A stretch of DNA of 64,000 bases, taken from the NCBI GenBank assembly GCA_038503035.1, contig JAVSML010038700.1, positions 62,001-126,000 on the forward strand, written 5' to 3'. The notes beneath the pieces are model-generated. The model did no database searches. It saw nothing but the letters and a program-made list of their open reading frames with translations, and was not told where the DNA came from. Positions 1 through 13,239 of the stretch are shown in pieces (the first letter of the stretch is position 1; each line of letters begins with the position of its first letter). Position numbers and translations under genes: made by a program. This DNA comes from Crocodylus rhombifer (Eukaryota; Chordata; Crocodylia; Crocodylidae).

Positions 1-949
1 ATGCCCCCCATTCCTGCTGGTTACACTGGATAACACATGAGATTGCTGTCTGAAAATTTGGACAGATGAACGAGTTAAAGCCCTTGTGACCCTTTCAGCC
101 TGAACAGTAAGCCACTTTATGTTGTCTTACCTAGCTGTTGTCATTAGGAAGGGAAATGGGTGATTGGAGTCAGGTATTTTTTTGATGGGATTTGGTTATT
201 GACCCTGGATGTTCACAAAGGCCTGTTTCCCTGAACATAGAAACTAATAGCAACAGGCTGTGGCCTTGCTCAGATACCCAGTCTGCCTCTTGAGCAAGTA
301 CTGTGCCAAAAGTAAGTCCTGTTTCTTAACTTCTGCCCTGGACCATGGTTGCCACTCTTGCTTTCTGCTGCTTCCCTGCTCACCATACAATGCAGAGAGC
401 TTTCCAAGCAAGCTCTTCACTCCCTTTCCTTTGCACCCACTTCCTAGGAAACCTTCCTAACCTCACGACTCAACTTTGCTCAGGCCGCGGTGTGCAGCCC
501 TGCGTCTCATGCAGTAGCTCTATTGCCAGCTCCAGTTCTCATTGTGTAAAGAAGCATTGCTGCTCCTTTCATGGTGTGCTCAGCACAGCACACCTGTGGC
601 CTTTCAGCTGATCTGCATCTGATGGGAGCACAAACAGCTTCCTACAAAACAGCTTTCTACAAGAGGGTGTCGGTTGCTGTAGGTTTGGTTTTTACATAAA
701 CTCTGGAGGTGTGCATATGTCAGGAAAAATGTTCTTTGCGCAAAGCTTTGTGAAGCCGAGTCAGTTCTTGACTTTCACAATTAGTTTTCCTCTTTCTGTA
801 AAACAATCCTGAAAACAACAAACAAATTAACACGGGGCTCTAGTCTGGTGGCATAACTACATGCTTTACGCAGTAGTATGGAGTGTCTGTCACAGGGGAC
901 CCATCCCAGCCCATTATACAGACAATGAGACTGCCAACCATGATATCTC
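1..949. other. Intron, nothing recognised
   Basis: Unique-looking intronic sequence. Short reading frames occur on both strands without splice context, codon bias or similarity I recognise. No repeat family was identified. Confidence 0.5.
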
Positions 950-1275
950 TGCCCTGTACATACATGCAGGTATGCACGCTTGTGCTTTTTCCCTTTCTCA
1001 TTGTTATGTATCCCTTGCACACATACCTACAGGCTGCCACAACTGTACTTGTGACCTTCCTGCATGTTCACCTACAATCACACTTGTTAGGGGTTGTGTT
1101 TTCTTTTCCTGTACATACCTTCTTGCATCCAGTCATAAACATGCTCACACAAACTTGTGCTGTTTCTCTTGTGCTCACATACTTCCTACACAACCAGACA
1201 CTTGCTCACTTTCTGGCATGCATACACATGTATGTGCACAAACCCAATACACACCCACCCACATGCACGCTCTCT
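950..1275. repeat. Degenerate CA/CAT-rich simple repeat
   Basis: About 320 bp enriched in CACA, ACAT and TGCA words (tacatacatgcag, gcatacacatgtatgtgcac, cacccacccacatgcacg). It behaves as an old, mutated CA-type microsatellite. Two overlapping 150-170 codon open frames across it are by-products of the stop-poor composition and are not genes. Confidence 0.7.
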
Positions 1276-4200
1276 CTTCTTCCAGCCCCCTTAGCATCCT
1301 CATACTCCCCCAATCCTAAAGCCACTCTATTCAGCGTGGAAGTATTTCCTGTTCCCCCTCCTTGTCTCTGTAGAGGCAGAAGTTAAGTGTCTCTTTACTT
1401 ATTGAAGATGTTTATGTACAGTATCCTGGAAAGGTCAGACTGGAGTGATGCTGTCTCTGGGGTGGCTTTTTCATTATCCCCCATTTCCAAGTGCTTGGTA
1501 AGGACATTTAGTACTGCAGCCGGATGGCGCTGATGTGTTGCAGGCCGTACTTTGCAAAATGTATCCTTACACGATGGTTTCCTCCCACTCCTCCTTTCCC
1601 CTTTTCTTCCTTTCAACTTCTCTCACTCTTTTTTTCTGTGGGGTTTTCCTGTTGTTGTTTTGTTCCATTTGCCATTTTGCCCTGACAACGAATATGCCTC
1701 CCAGATATTGTCAGAGCCCATCGGAGTCGTGGTTGCTGCAGGCTGCCAGGAAGAGACACTGAGACGCCTCTTTTTAAAAGTCAAGATGTATTAAGATAGA
1801 AATTGTCAATAAATTACAGGCCTGGCGCTCCCCACGCCGGCACATGGAGCGGCGGAAATTGAAATCTGTGTCACTCTGGGAAAACGAGGCCTCCCTCCCT
1901 ACTCGATAATGACTAAATTAGGCTGTATTTAAAGAGAACAAAACAGGAAAGGAACAGGGAATTGGGGGAGGGAGCGGAGGGAGAAGAAATAAGAAATCAC
2001 CTTGGTGTGCCTTCTGTTCCCTAATGGCTGTGGGGGAGAAATAGAGCAGCCTCCACACGGGTGGAAATCCCTGGCTGCCAAGAGGCACTGGGCACTTGCT
2101 TGTTCAGGCTTTCTCAAGGCACAGACACCCCTGCACACCTTCACACATGCACATAAAAACACTCATGTGTGTACACATGCACACACTTATGCAGGCATGT
2201 GACCACTACTGATTTCTAGTCTACATCCTTGCAGTAGAGAAAGGAGATGAGTTGGCTCCATGAATTGCCAGGATCCAGGCCACTCTTGGACAGGCAGAAG
2301 AGCCCCCTCCAGTCCCCTTCCTTGCCAGTCTGAGAAGGAGCAGGGATAGCTGTAACAGACGGTGTGAGCTCACAAAGCTTTCATCTCTCCCTCTCATCCT
2401 GTCCTTTATTCTCTCTCTTTTTCATCCCTTGCTTCTCATCTTTTCTTTCTCTTCTCTCTCAGCAGCATAAATAGAAAATCCCAGGCTGTCCTGCGGTGTT
2501 CGAAAGGGGAGGAATCCCTGCTGGGCTATGAAGCAACTCCAGTCCCAGTGTGCCCAGAGAGCTCCCTAATGAGTGATGGTGGCTATACTAGGAGAAGGGC
2601 TGACGTTGTGGACAGCCCCATATTGCTCCATTCACAGGCCTCAGCTGTAGCCTGGCATGAACACCACTGTGCTGGTTGCATGGGGAATGAAGGACTGATC
2701 ATGGCCTGGGATGACTGCAGGAGAGTTATTATAGCCCTTCCTCTGGGAGAGCTGTTACTCAAACTGCTGCTCCCTCAACCTTTTGGAAATTGTCGTCTTT
2801 CTTCTCTGTTTAAATATCAATGGGAGATTGATTTGGGATTTTGGAGGAAAATCAAAGCTGGCTCAATGAGCAGGCAAATTGATATCAGATGATGAATGAT
2901 CTGGAAAGCTAAGCTCCATAGTCAGACACGCTGAGGGACAATGTCAGTCAGTGGCCGCTAAAGTGAACATTCGCTCATGGTTGACGCTGTGATCAGGAAT
3001 AACGTGTCATCGGGGTTTGTGCATGTCTCCGGAGAGGATTCTTCAAGAAGAAGAAGTGCAAGGCTTTGTGTGCACTGCAGATGCTTTTGGTGGAGCTCGC
3101 ACACCAGGGCTGGAGTAGTTCTGCTGGCAAAAACCCTGCTGTGGCCACAGCTCTGCTGGCAGAAGCCACCATTGCCCAGCTGAGCTGCCGCTCTTTGGAG
3201 GACAGGATGTTATTCAGGCAGCTGAAAGACTTCTCCTGCTAGCACAGTTGTGTCCACATCGGGGGGCCTGGCTGTCTTCATGCTGACGCTGTAATTAAGG
3301 CAGCAGCAGCCCCCATAGAGTAGCAGAGCTTCTGATTCCCTGCTGAAGAAGGGCTCATCCCAAGAACACTTGACAGTCATTTTACTAAGCCAGCCTCTGG
3401 GAATGGTGCACCAAAACGAGATCTGCTGATAGCGTCCACAGAGCATCATCTCTGAGAGAAGGAAGGGCCGGGGGTGATGATGACCAGGCTGTGGGAGGAT
3501 CCAGAGCTGAGAGAAGGGAGATGCCTCTAATAATCACTTCTCTGGTTTCTGTTCCACTTAGCTTCCCCTCTTCCTGAGGCAGTAGAGGAGGTAAGGTTGA
3601 ACAGCATCCCAGGAATAATCCCTTCCTGCCAGACTCAAACCTATACATCCTGTACCAGTCACCCACACCTCTAGGGGTGAAGCCATGGAAGGGAAGGGAT
3701 GGGCGTATCATGAGGAATTCAGGTTCCTTATGACCCAGCCTTCAGTCCCCATAGGTGGAATGGGAATAGTGCTGCTTCCTCTCTCTGCCTTCTCCATGTG
3801 GTTCTTAAGATGGAGGGAGATTAAGACATCTTTTTACAAAAATAAGTGAAATTTAGGTTTATTTTTATGGATTTGCCCGGGTGCCAATCAGATTTTCAGG
3901 CTGAAATGTAGCATACTAAGCTTGACAATTTGTTAAGTACTGTCAGCAGAATTGGCATGGAGTTAAGGAGGTACATTTTTTTAAATTGAATCCAAGGGGA
4001 GTTCTCTTACTAATGTTAACTCCAGGTGCTTATCAGGGCAACCTTTACCTTGGACTGTGTTTTTTTTAAATCAGTGCACTAATTCTTACCCAGTCAACAA
4101 CTTATTAATCTTCTAAGAACCACGTAAGTATATAATCAAAGGTTCATCAATCAAATATAGATTCAGCTAAGGTTCTAGGCACGTATTGAACATAATTTAT

Positions 4201-4575
4201 TCATGCAGTCGTGTAAGCAATTAATATTGACCAGGGTTGGTGGTTGCCTTCTCATTTTCATTGGACATGTTCCAAATTGCTCTCAGCTTTCAATTGTCAT
4301 GCTTATTTTGCTACTTCCATTGCTATCCAGTAGATGGCATCAGGTCAGGGTATAATCATTTTCTTATCGGAGGCTTTTAATGTTCGATTAATTTCAAGAT
4401 CCTATTTCTAGATTACCCAAGCTAATAATTGAGGTTGCCCCTTGAAACCCTTTATTTCAGATATCCTTGGTGATGAGCTTCTCTTTTGCAGTATTGCTTT
4501 TCCTTTCTTCCCATCTATTGCTTTTCTAATACATTCCAGTCACTCACTCTGCTTTATACTCTTCTCTACATTGTC
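1276..4575. other. Intron, mostly unique sequence
   Basis: No gene is visible. A CA-rich patch lies at 2125-2195 and a pyrimidine-rich tract at 2385-2460; the latter ends in AG like a splice acceptor, but the sequence after it has early stops in the frames I checked. From about 3840 to 4460 the sequence is AT-rich. The segment 1795-1925, with a sharply GC-rich core between AT-rich flanks, is a possible conserved non-coding element, judged by eye only. Confidence 0.45.
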
Positions 4576-4582
4576 CTTTCAC

Positions 4583-4690
4583 AGCATCTGATGAAGTGAA
4601 CTTGGATTCATGAAAGCTTATGATCTCTCTCTACATATGTATTGTATTTAGTTTGTCTATAAAGGTGCATATCTATCCTGCCTTCCATTT
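4583..4690 (+). repeat. Interspersed repeat 3' end, GAAAGCTT type
   Basis: The stretch GCATCTGATGAAGTGAAC, then ATGAAAGCTTATG, then a TTTGTCTATAAAGGTGC tail resembles a 3' terminal sequence that recurs in reptile genomes (form: GATGAAGTG, GAAAGCTTATG, TTAGTCTATAAGGTGCC). I recognise the pattern but cannot name its family with certainty. The 5' limit is undefined and may extend into the AT-rich sequence upstream. Confidence 0.5.
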
Positions 4691-5479
4691 CCTTCTTGTA
4701 CCATATCATTCCTATTTGATTGTTGCTAACCAGGTCTTTGATGTTCACTCAGTATTTAGTAGATCCTGGTCCCTTTGAGTTCTATATATCTTTGATTTGC
4801 ACAGAATGCAAAACATTGCATTGGAGAAGAAAGGACAAATGATCATGCATGCACACATATTTGGGTAGGTAAATGTACAGTTTTCCATTTGGGATAAAAG
4901 ACACGCTAAAGAAACACACCAGACTATCCATGGCATATTTGATTCATAAGGTGGACAGATGTGCAAGTCATGATTTAGGATAAAAATGTGAATTGCACTT
5001 TATGGGAAGAATCAAGGACATACCAGTAACCCACCAAGCATTCATACAGAATCACAGCTTTCCCACCCATTTCTTGATCTTGATTCACTCCCAGTGTACA
5101 ATGGGCCACTCTGCAGATTAAAAAGTCTAGTTATTCTTGCCTGGTAGGGGTTCTCTTCAGCTTGTGAGAAGAAAGGCAGTTTCATCCACTCATGAATTGC
5201 AGGTGTGTAAGACTTCCTGGGGAACCAGTACTTCATGTTTAGCTTAGGTGATGTTCCTCAGAGAAGATATCCCAAGTGTTTGTATTGATCCCCATAGTTT
5301 TCAGTTACAAGAGGAAGCTAACATGTTGAAACATCTATACATATGGGTCATTGCCATGGAAAAGAGTAAAAAAGGAACAGAGTGTATGCTTGTCCATGTG
5401 TGAGGTATAGACATGTATATGCACAACACATGCATATACACAAACATGGAGTAGGGTTGGAGTGAAAGTCCATAAAATG

Positions 5480-5570
5480 TATGAGGCAAGAAGGTTTTTG
5501 AGATGTCTTTTGTTGGACAAACTTTATAGTTGGAATTTCGCTTGGTCATTAAGTGCTCAGACCTGAGGAA
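5480..5570 (-). repeat. Possible fragment of a retroelement 3' end
   Basis: Read on the minus strand it contains GTTTGTCCAACAAAAGACAT, close to the GGTCCAATAAAAGATAT signature that ends a family of reptile interspersed repeats; a related copy lies near 44200. The match is short and partial. Confidence 0.3.
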
Positions 5571-5594
5571 GGTTGCTTGGTGCCGGAAAGCTTC

Positions 5595-5735
5595 TCAGAT
5601 GCATACATGTATGTATATATATATCTATATGTATGACTGCAATACAAATATCATCTCTCTTTATAGCTCAACAGTATATGCAAGTATATGTGTGCATCTG
5701 TTTGCATGTGTATGGGACCCTGGTTTTGATCTGCT
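5595..5735. repeat. TA/TG-rich simple repeat
   Basis: Tracts such as atgtatgtatatatatat and gtatatgtgtgcatctg form a degenerate TA/TG microsatellite. Confidence 0.6.
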
Positions 5736-6423
5736 GTCTCAGAACTGTTATAATGCAGATGATAAATCATCTCTTGGGACACGGGTTGAGTAGGGAGTTT
5801 AACCTTTCAGCCAACTGATATCTTGCAACTTGGAAGTAGGTCACAGAGTTGAGTGTGAGCCATACCATTTCATGCAGCTAGTGCTGTACTTTGGCAGCCT
5901 AATAGGTCAGTGCAATTTGGGACTGTCTACGCTGCTCATGGAGTACCAAGGACATAGTCTGTCTTGTTTGCTGGTTCTAGTGTGAGTGCACCTTTGAGAT
6001 GCCATACCCAGAGCCGTCTTGCCACAGAACAGGAAGGTATGGAGGTACGTAATGCATGGTTCTGCTGAAACCATGCTTGGAACATTGTGGTAGGCGCACC
6101 TCACAACCTGAAAGATGCCGAGACATTGCTTTGGCACTTGAAGAATGATAAATGAGCTCAGGTGTTTAGAGAACTCAATTTTGGGGTAAAGAGACTGAAA
6201 GATAGCCACCTGAGCTGCAGATGCCTCAGAGGAGAGTGATCTGCAGAAGGTAGAAAAAAAAGAGAAAATATATTATGTGCTTCAGGCCAAGGCTGCAGGG
6301 ACAGAGTTGCCTTTGGACTTAAATCCAGAGCTAACTAACTGTGGGCAACTGCATACAAACTGGGATGGTAATTGGGGTTAAATGTCCTGGGTTAGAGCAG
6401 ATTCACCTGATTTTAAGAGATGC
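5736..6423. other. Intron, nothing recognised
   Basis: Unique-looking sequence. No coding, RNA or repeat signature was identified. Confidence 0.45.
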
Positions 6424-6630
6424 TTCATAGATTCATAGACACTAGGGCTGGAAGGGACCCCAGAGGATCATCGAGTCCAGCCCCCTGCCCCAGGGGCAAG
6501 AAGTCAGCAGGGGTCATAGGATCCCAGCAAGATAAACATCCAAATGTGTCTTGAAGGCATTCAAAATATGTGCTTGAACCTCCTCCAGCAGCAGTCTATT
6601 CCAAACCTTGGCTTCGTGTAGTCATAGGTT
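6424..6630 (-). mobile_element. CR1 LINE, 3' end fragment
   Basis: The + strand begins catagattcatag, then gggctggaagggacc and tcgagtccagccccctg, which is the reverse complement of the conserved CR1 3' untranslated region and its terminal octamer repeats. The element therefore runs on the minus strand and is truncated at its 5' side after about 200 bp, where similarity fades near ccaaaccttggcttcgtg. It has no coding capacity. Confidence 0.85.
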
Positions 6631-7703
6631 TTTTGTGCTTTTTTCTCCCCTGGTGTGTTTTCTTGCCGCCCTCCCCAAATTGTCCTATTCATGTGATTCT
6701 GGCCTTAGTGACTCAGGGGCAGTTAATCCTTTTTCCCCTTTTAAAGAAAAGTTTTGATACTCAGGAGGGCAGCATTAGGCCCAGGTATTTAGCTAATTTG
6801 TAGCTGCCTTAAGAGCAACCGTGCAACAATGCAGAACATTGTTGTAAATAGCTTAACCCAGCAGTTCCCAAGCTGGGGTCCACAGACCATTTATTAGCAA
6901 GACACAGAGAATTGCCTGGTTATATGGTGTTGGCTTGTCCTCTTTGTTTCCAGCTGTTACATCATATTAGAGAGAGCTGCAGATATCAATTAATTATTCC
7001 TGTAAGCAATCTCTGTAATTACCATGGGGACATCATGTGATTATCAACAGGAATGGGTTTGTTTGGCTTGCTATTAAGTGGGAAAAGGAGCTGTGTGCCT
7101 CCGTGCTGTGAAACTCTATGCTATAAAACTAGTTCAGTCTTTCTAGACATAGGGGGAAGAAAAATTAGCCACCGTTTCCAAATAGGCGCTTAAGCCTTAG
7201 CTCAGCCTGTCTTGAGCTAATCCTTCCCTTTCATTTCTTTTCCACATCATGATGATGGTGTATTCCTGACCTGCTGTAAAGCAATGCAGAAAAATGACTC
7301 AATTTAAGACTGTAACCATTGCATATAGATACAGAGTTTTCAATAAGGGGCAGACCACTGGCCCATCCATCTGGTCTCTGACCTCCAACACAAGCCAGAA
7401 GCCGGTGTTTCAGATGGAAGCAGATGGGGCGTATAGTTAGAAAGGTGCTAGCTGAAAACACAGAATTTTTATTGTGCAGGAAGTCCAACATTTCAGAATT
7501 TCCTTTCACTGCAAATCAGCATGAAATGATGACATTTCAATATTTACTATAGAATGACAATTCCAAAATATTTTATTTTGGAACTATCAGAGCTCCTTTT
7601 TCTAAATCCTTCATCTCAGTGAAGGACTAAACATTTAATTTCAATGAAATAAAAAAATGTCATCCCCATGATATCATTTAGACTTCATTATACTGCACTC
7701 CGT
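6631..7703. other. Intron, nothing recognised
   Basis: AT-rich intronic sequence with no gene or repeat that I can name. Confidence 0.45.
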
Positions 7704-7753
7704 TATTACGACACAACGTGACATGACACGGCACGACGTGATACGACATGACA
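7704..7753. repeat. Degenerate pentanucleotide repeat
   Basis: Roughly ten units of a CACGA/CATGA/CGTGA pentamer (tacga, cgtga, catga, cacga, tacga, catga). It is rich in CG dinucleotides compared with its AT-rich surroundings. Confidence 0.75.
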
Positions 7754-9459
7754 ATGGAAAAAAAAATGTAGTGGAAACAAAATGGTTGGATTTTATGCAA
7801 ACAAAACATTTTATTGATTTCCCTGTGAAACATTACATCCGATCAATGTGTCCTAGTGATACGTTCAATGTAATCAAATCTGCATTTTCTGAAAGCTGTT
7901 TGTCAAGATTATTTTTTTTGGTTCACCAGCTCTAGTACTAAAACACCCATCCATTTTTATAGAGATATATGTGTGAGACTCTTCCCAGTCCCTGTAGTTC
8001 TTAGCTGATGACCTTAAGTAGAAGAATACTATTTAGTGGTATTGTGGTAGCATCGAAGGGCTCCTATATATGTACACGATTAATTGTGTCTACTGAAGCC
8101 TGGAAACTAATGCACTCTAGCAGCCTCCAGCATCACATGCATCACAGTCCCCACACTGAAAAATGGCAGTCAGGTGTTTTAAACTAAGGCTCATTCAATA
8201 AGCTCTAGTTCAAAGTGCCCCACCACTATTTTTCAGCGTGGGGACACTGATGCACGTGACGCTCCGGGTGCTTTTAATTAATTAGCACAGCTCTCAGAGG
8301 TGTGCTAATTAAAGTCCTCCTTCTCCCCACTCACTAGCACACACACACACCTCCCGGAGTATGTGTAAAAATGCCCTAAGAGCCCCAGGCTTGGATTAGA
8401 GTCCCACCATGTGAGGCACTGTCCAGACACAGGACAAAAACATCGTCTCTGCCCCAAAAGGTCTGTAAACTTTGATTCCTGGTATTACTCTGAGTGGCCC
8501 CTGATATTAGAACTGATGAGAAAAGTATCTAAGTAGGGTTAGCAGTAACCAGTGGAGAGTTACCAAAAGTATCTGGAAACTTTTCAGAATAGTCAAGAAA
8601 TGCAAAGCAGCAGGCATTAACGAGAGATTACATGTGCAAAGAGGAGAGGGGAAACAAGGTCTTTGGATGGATGAGTAGAGTGACTGTCATCACGGGGGTG
8701 AGTGGCAGATGAAGAAGGCAGAGGCTGGCATATTCCATCAAGCCCAGAGCAAGTCTTGCATGGTTCGTGATGCAGTGGGGATGTGATAAAGGTGGGGAGT
8801 TTAACCTTGGCTTCTGTGACATTTTAGAGCTGTGCAGTGGGATTGCAGGATGTGGGCCCCAGTGCTGGTTCAGGAAAGAACTTAACTATATTTAAGCGTA
8901 AGTAAAAATAAATACTTAGTAATATAGGAAAATGGGGGGGGTTGTGTTCCCTCCTGGTCTAGAGAGTTAATAGAAGCTGTACCAGCCCCAGCAAACCTCC
9001 CTCCCGGGCTCAGCCTTCACTGACAATTTAAATGGTAACAACAAATATTTTCTCTCAAGCCCAGCTCTCCCAAGGGGAGCCCCTGCAGGGCCTGTCTGGC
9101 TCGGACCATCTTTCCTTTTGCTCCCAAAGGAGGCTGCAGCCATACACACATTTTGATTGCAGCTATTTGGACCTGCTGGTCAGCGTGATTCAGCAGAAGT
9201 CACCATGCATCCTTGTGCAGGGTTCAAGCACATGAAATCAGGGTGCCTCACTGGACGGATTCTGCATCCTCATGGGGATTTTAAGTCTGTCCACCAATTT
9301 GGTCTCTGTGTCATGGAAACACACCGTGGTGTATTACAGCTGCCTTTGTAACATCTAAATGGACTGTGTTCTGATCCTTGGGAGGAAGGCTGACCATAGA
9401 TTTCAGATTGGCCTAATTTCTTCCACTCAGGGTATTTGCATGGATTCATTTAGCCTCAC
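7754..9459. other. Intron, with a possible old MITE at 8065-8380
   Basis: No gene. The part from about 8065 to 8380 contains a GC-rich core, a short AC run at 8337-8350 and an end reading ggagtatgtgtaaaaatgcc that resembles a DNA-transposon terminus, but I could not define a matching left end. The rest appears unique. Confidence 0.35.
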
Positions 9460-9600
9460 ACAGATGTTGGAGCTAGGCAAGCCCTTGTATCCTCATTCTG
9501 AATTTGGGAAAACTGAGGTGCCGGGACAAAAGATTTGACTTCCCAAGATCATGCTTACATTTATAGCAGACCCGTCCTGCAAGTGGGGAATCCATTGTTC
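9460..9600 (-). repeat. MIR-like SINE, antisense, decayed
   Basis: The order gggaaaactgaggtgccgg, a run on cccaagatcatgc, then an accession-like drift matches the reverse complement of the MIR core, which in clear copies reads as a CTGAGGC box followed by a CCCAAGGTCAC box. Divergence is high. Confidence 0.4.
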
Positions 9601-12162
9601 TGTTTCATTTCCAAATCCTTTACTGATCTCCCTGCGATTGTCATCATGGGGGAGTATGCCGGAAAATATGAGATATTGTGATTCATGTTTAGAAGCCTAA
9701 AAACCAGATGGATTTGATTATCTAAAGCTAAAATAATGACTGATGATTTTAAAAAGGAAGGAGGGTGGGGGAAGGAAAGAAGTAAGAAAAGACAATGGCT
9801 GTTATTTGAGAAAACAGTTGCAACATCTTTCCCTCTGGAACGAGTTTACCCTCCAGGGGGTCCTGAATATTAGTGTGTAAAAGCTGCTAACAACACAGCA
9901 ACAGCCAGCTGTGGAGTTTAGCAGACATCATTACTGTGAAGAGGGAGAAAGGATGGGATGGGATGGAGTGGGGGTGCCACTCACAGAGGTGGGAGATGCA
10001 AATGATTTTTTTTTTTTTGGTGTTGAGTAGCTTCCTTTCTTGATGAGAAGCCCAGAGGCAGAGGAGGTCTGAATGACTGGGTCACAGAAGTGATGAGACT
10101 AGAGAGCAAGTGGCCTGTCATTTTTTAGCTGGAGATCCTTGGGGAGAAAGGGCTTTTGGAGAGAGAAGGACTAGAGATGCAATTAGGATGGAAAATACTG
10201 GCATGACCTCTCCCCTTGTGAGTATGAGGTGTTAGTACAGAGCTGAGAAACAAAGAGGTTGCATATGGCCTTTTCTGAGCAAGCTGCCAGTCCCCCAAAT
10301 ATCCTATTTGAAATATATAACCCATGCCCCATGATACCTCGGGTCTCTGCCCCATATCCCCTGTGTTTGCTTCTGAGTGATAGCTGGAGCACCTGCACAA
10401 TGATCCAAGGCCATCCTGGCTTTCTCATTTGCAAGGGAACTGCTTTGCTGGCTCACAACCTGCAGTAGGCTGTGGATGGGCTTGGGATGGGGGAGCAACA
10501 TGGAGGACAGCTGCTCTGCAAACTGGCAAAGGCAGCAAGCAGTGAGTGTACAGGGGTAAATAACCGGGGTCTCACCAGGAAATCATCTGACCACCTGTGG
10601 TGACAGATGTGTTTCTCTCAGGACAGAAGCCCATAAGGCACTGCAAACCTTTCTGGCAGAGCAAGTCCTGCCTTAGAGGCACTTGAAAAAAACAAACCTT
10701 AATGAGGACTTATAAAACTGTGCTTTTTCTGATGGCCACTCTGCTAAGGAACTAGAATTCAAAGCATTTCTGGACAGGTGGAAGATACATTTCAGTGTTA
10801 GTGGCATCTTAAATATAAAATGAGGTCTGATTAATTCTGGAGCGTTTTACCTTGGACACTGTCCCTTCTCTTGCATTAGGGGGATTTATCTTTTTAATAA
10901 AGTAATCTTTATCCTTGTATACTGCCTACATGACTTATAGGCCTGCAGTTTTACAGGGGCCTTCTCTTGGCTTCTAATGTCATATCTGCAGTCGACTGTA
11001 GACACAAATGATGGTACGGGACGTCCGGCTTCCTAATCTGCAGGTGCTATCAGACAGCTTGATGCCTAAGTGTTGTGCATTGCATCTCTGCAACACCGGG
11101 CCTGTATTTCATAGCTCATGCAAATGGGGAGGCTGTTCAACATTTGGCTCTAAAATATCTCAACATCTCACCTCCTCACGTTGCAGCTCGCCAGTGCATG
11201 GAATTCTGCTGCCCCGGGATATCGACAGCAGAGGTGCAGTTTGCAAGGTGTGCTCAACAGAACTGGGCTGCGTGAGAAGGAGGCAGGAGTTTTGGAATGC
11301 TAAAATTCAGCCTCACAGCACCAATTCCAACCACGTTCTGGAGGACAACTCCTCTGGCTTTGGCATTTCTGCCAATGAACAGCCAATGCTCTTTGCATCA
11401 CGGAGGGTGATGGTGGCCAGCAACCCTGTTCTCTCGGTCCAGTGGGACTCTTAATGGGAAAGCTGATTTCTTCCAGAGGCAGGAACTTCTCAGGAGCTTG
11501 CTTGAGATGGTGCAATGCACTCCCTGAAGACCTGCAGACTATCATAGGCCAATCTGCCTTCTGTTCCAGGTATGGAGCCTTCTGATGTGCACGTAGAGCA
11601 GTACATAGATTAAAAAACAGCAGCAGAAAAGCAAACTGCCTGACAGGTCTGTCCCTGTGGGGAGAAGATAAGAGGACATCCACACATGACAAATATTATT
11701 CACAGTGGAAGTTGTTCAGATACTACAGAGATGACTGTAGTATAAGGACTTAGCCAGACGGGATCAAAACAGTGCTCCTTGCAAGGTGTTCCTATTGTGC
11801 GATGATGTTTTTCCATGTTAAAAAACCTCACCCAGGGCACCTAATGCCACAGCTACAGGCCTATTTGTGGTTTCTCATGTTGGGCACCTACAGTCCCAAA
11901 TCAATGTTGAACGTTCTTCTTACTGGGTTCATTTAGTGAATTTAATGCTGCCAAAAGGGGCTGTCCTTCAAGACTGACTTCTGCCCGTCTACAACATAGC
12001 TTTGTCAGCAGCATGGCGGTTCTGTGCCCTATAGGACCACCGTTTTTCATAAGAAGTTAGTTCAGTTTCCCCTGTTGGCTTTTCAGAGGCCATCAAGAAT
12101 TGGGCTAAGCAGTGCTAGCTTTGGTGGTGTTTTGATGCCAGGTGGACTCTTCTCCATTAGAA
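9601..12162. other. Intron, nothing recognised
   Basis: Contains a T12 run near 10007 and purine-rich tracts at 9750-9790 and 9940-9975. The open frame of 148 codons at 11008-11454 has no recognisable domain and no splice context and is not called as a gene. Confidence 0.45.
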
Positions 12163-12450
12163 CAGGGTGGCCAATCTGCAGCACATGTGCCACAAGTGGC
12201 ATGGGCAGCCTCTGTGTGTGGCACACAGTAGATCAGGGAGGGGACAGGAAGCACAGGGGCAGATGGGGCAGAAAGCAGAGCAGTAGATCAGACAGGGAGC
12301 ACAAGGCAGGAAGCAAAGCAACAGATCAGGCTGTTCAAGCAAAGCAGAGGAGCTTGCAGGGAGAAAAATTCAGAGCAGCAGATCCAGCAGGGGAAAGGAA
12401 TTGGAGTAGCACTCAGAGAGGGTGCAGGGCTAATTTGTGGTATCCCTGCT
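12163..12450 (+). repeat. DNA-transposon-like repeat, copy 1
   Basis: It starts cagggtggccaatctgcagc and continues with gtgccacaagtggcatg and a purine-rich body. The same order appears in reverse complement at 46690-46876. The start resembles hAT-type termini of the form CAGGGGTGGGCAACCTGCGGCACG. The right end is not defined and I found no convincing target-site duplication. Confidence 0.55.
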
Positions 12451-13239
12451 AAAAATGTTTGCCTTTACTATGTTAATAAATGGACAGAGACCAGCAGTTC
12501 ACTTCAGATAGGGCACTGAGAAACCGTTGACCACCCTCTAACTAATTTGACTAAAACCAGTGACAGATCTTTCTTTATCAGGTTCCAAAGCTCCTTATTA
12601 AAAATGCTCTCCAACATGTGCCTTCTGGGAAAATAGCAAAAATATACTATGCATGTGTTATCTAAATATATCTAGACACACAAACATATTTAATGCATTT
12701 GCATCCTGTTTCAGAGCCAACAAGCAGATAAACTCACTGCCACTGCACAAATTTTAGTAAAATAATATTCCCTGGCCTGACACCAGCACTTCTGCTTTCA
12801 TTTCAAACTAAGGAGGGGTTCATGTGGTGGGCTAGATGCCTGTGGGCATAATACCGAGGAATTAGCTCAGGGGTTGTTAACTCTTTCACCAAAGACCAAA
12901 TCTGAGGCAGTGATCAAAAGTAGTTATCTTGTGCTTGCTCTTTGGTGGCCTATATGATAGGAAGTTGGTGGCCCCATTCTAGCTTGCAATGGGCTAGTAC
13001 CTACATTACAAAAAGTGCCAGCACAAAAGGCACTTATACCCTCCCCTCCTCTATAGCTTTGGGTAAGAAAAAGTCTAGGTTTGCCTCACAGATAGATGAC
13101 TTCCCCTGTTTCTCCCATTGCCATCCATGGGTGAATGAGGCAAATTTGCCCTGTTACTATCTAGTTTGTACCTGCTCTGTGATGCATTTCAAGGCTGCAT
13201 CCATAAACTCAGACTTCTCTGGGCTTTTTATTTAAGGTC
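12451..13239. other. Intron, nothing recognised
   Basis: Unique-looking sequence without recognisable features. Confidence 0.45.

Noticed and set aside
861..1386. Two overlapping + strand open frames of 152 and 167 codons
   Set aside because: They lie on a CA-rich simple repeat that lacks stops by composition, overlap each other in different frames and have no domain or splice context.
2385..2465. Splice-acceptor-like tract ending CTCTCTCAG
   Set aside because: The following sequence has early stops in the frames I checked and no similarity to ASTN2 upstream exons.
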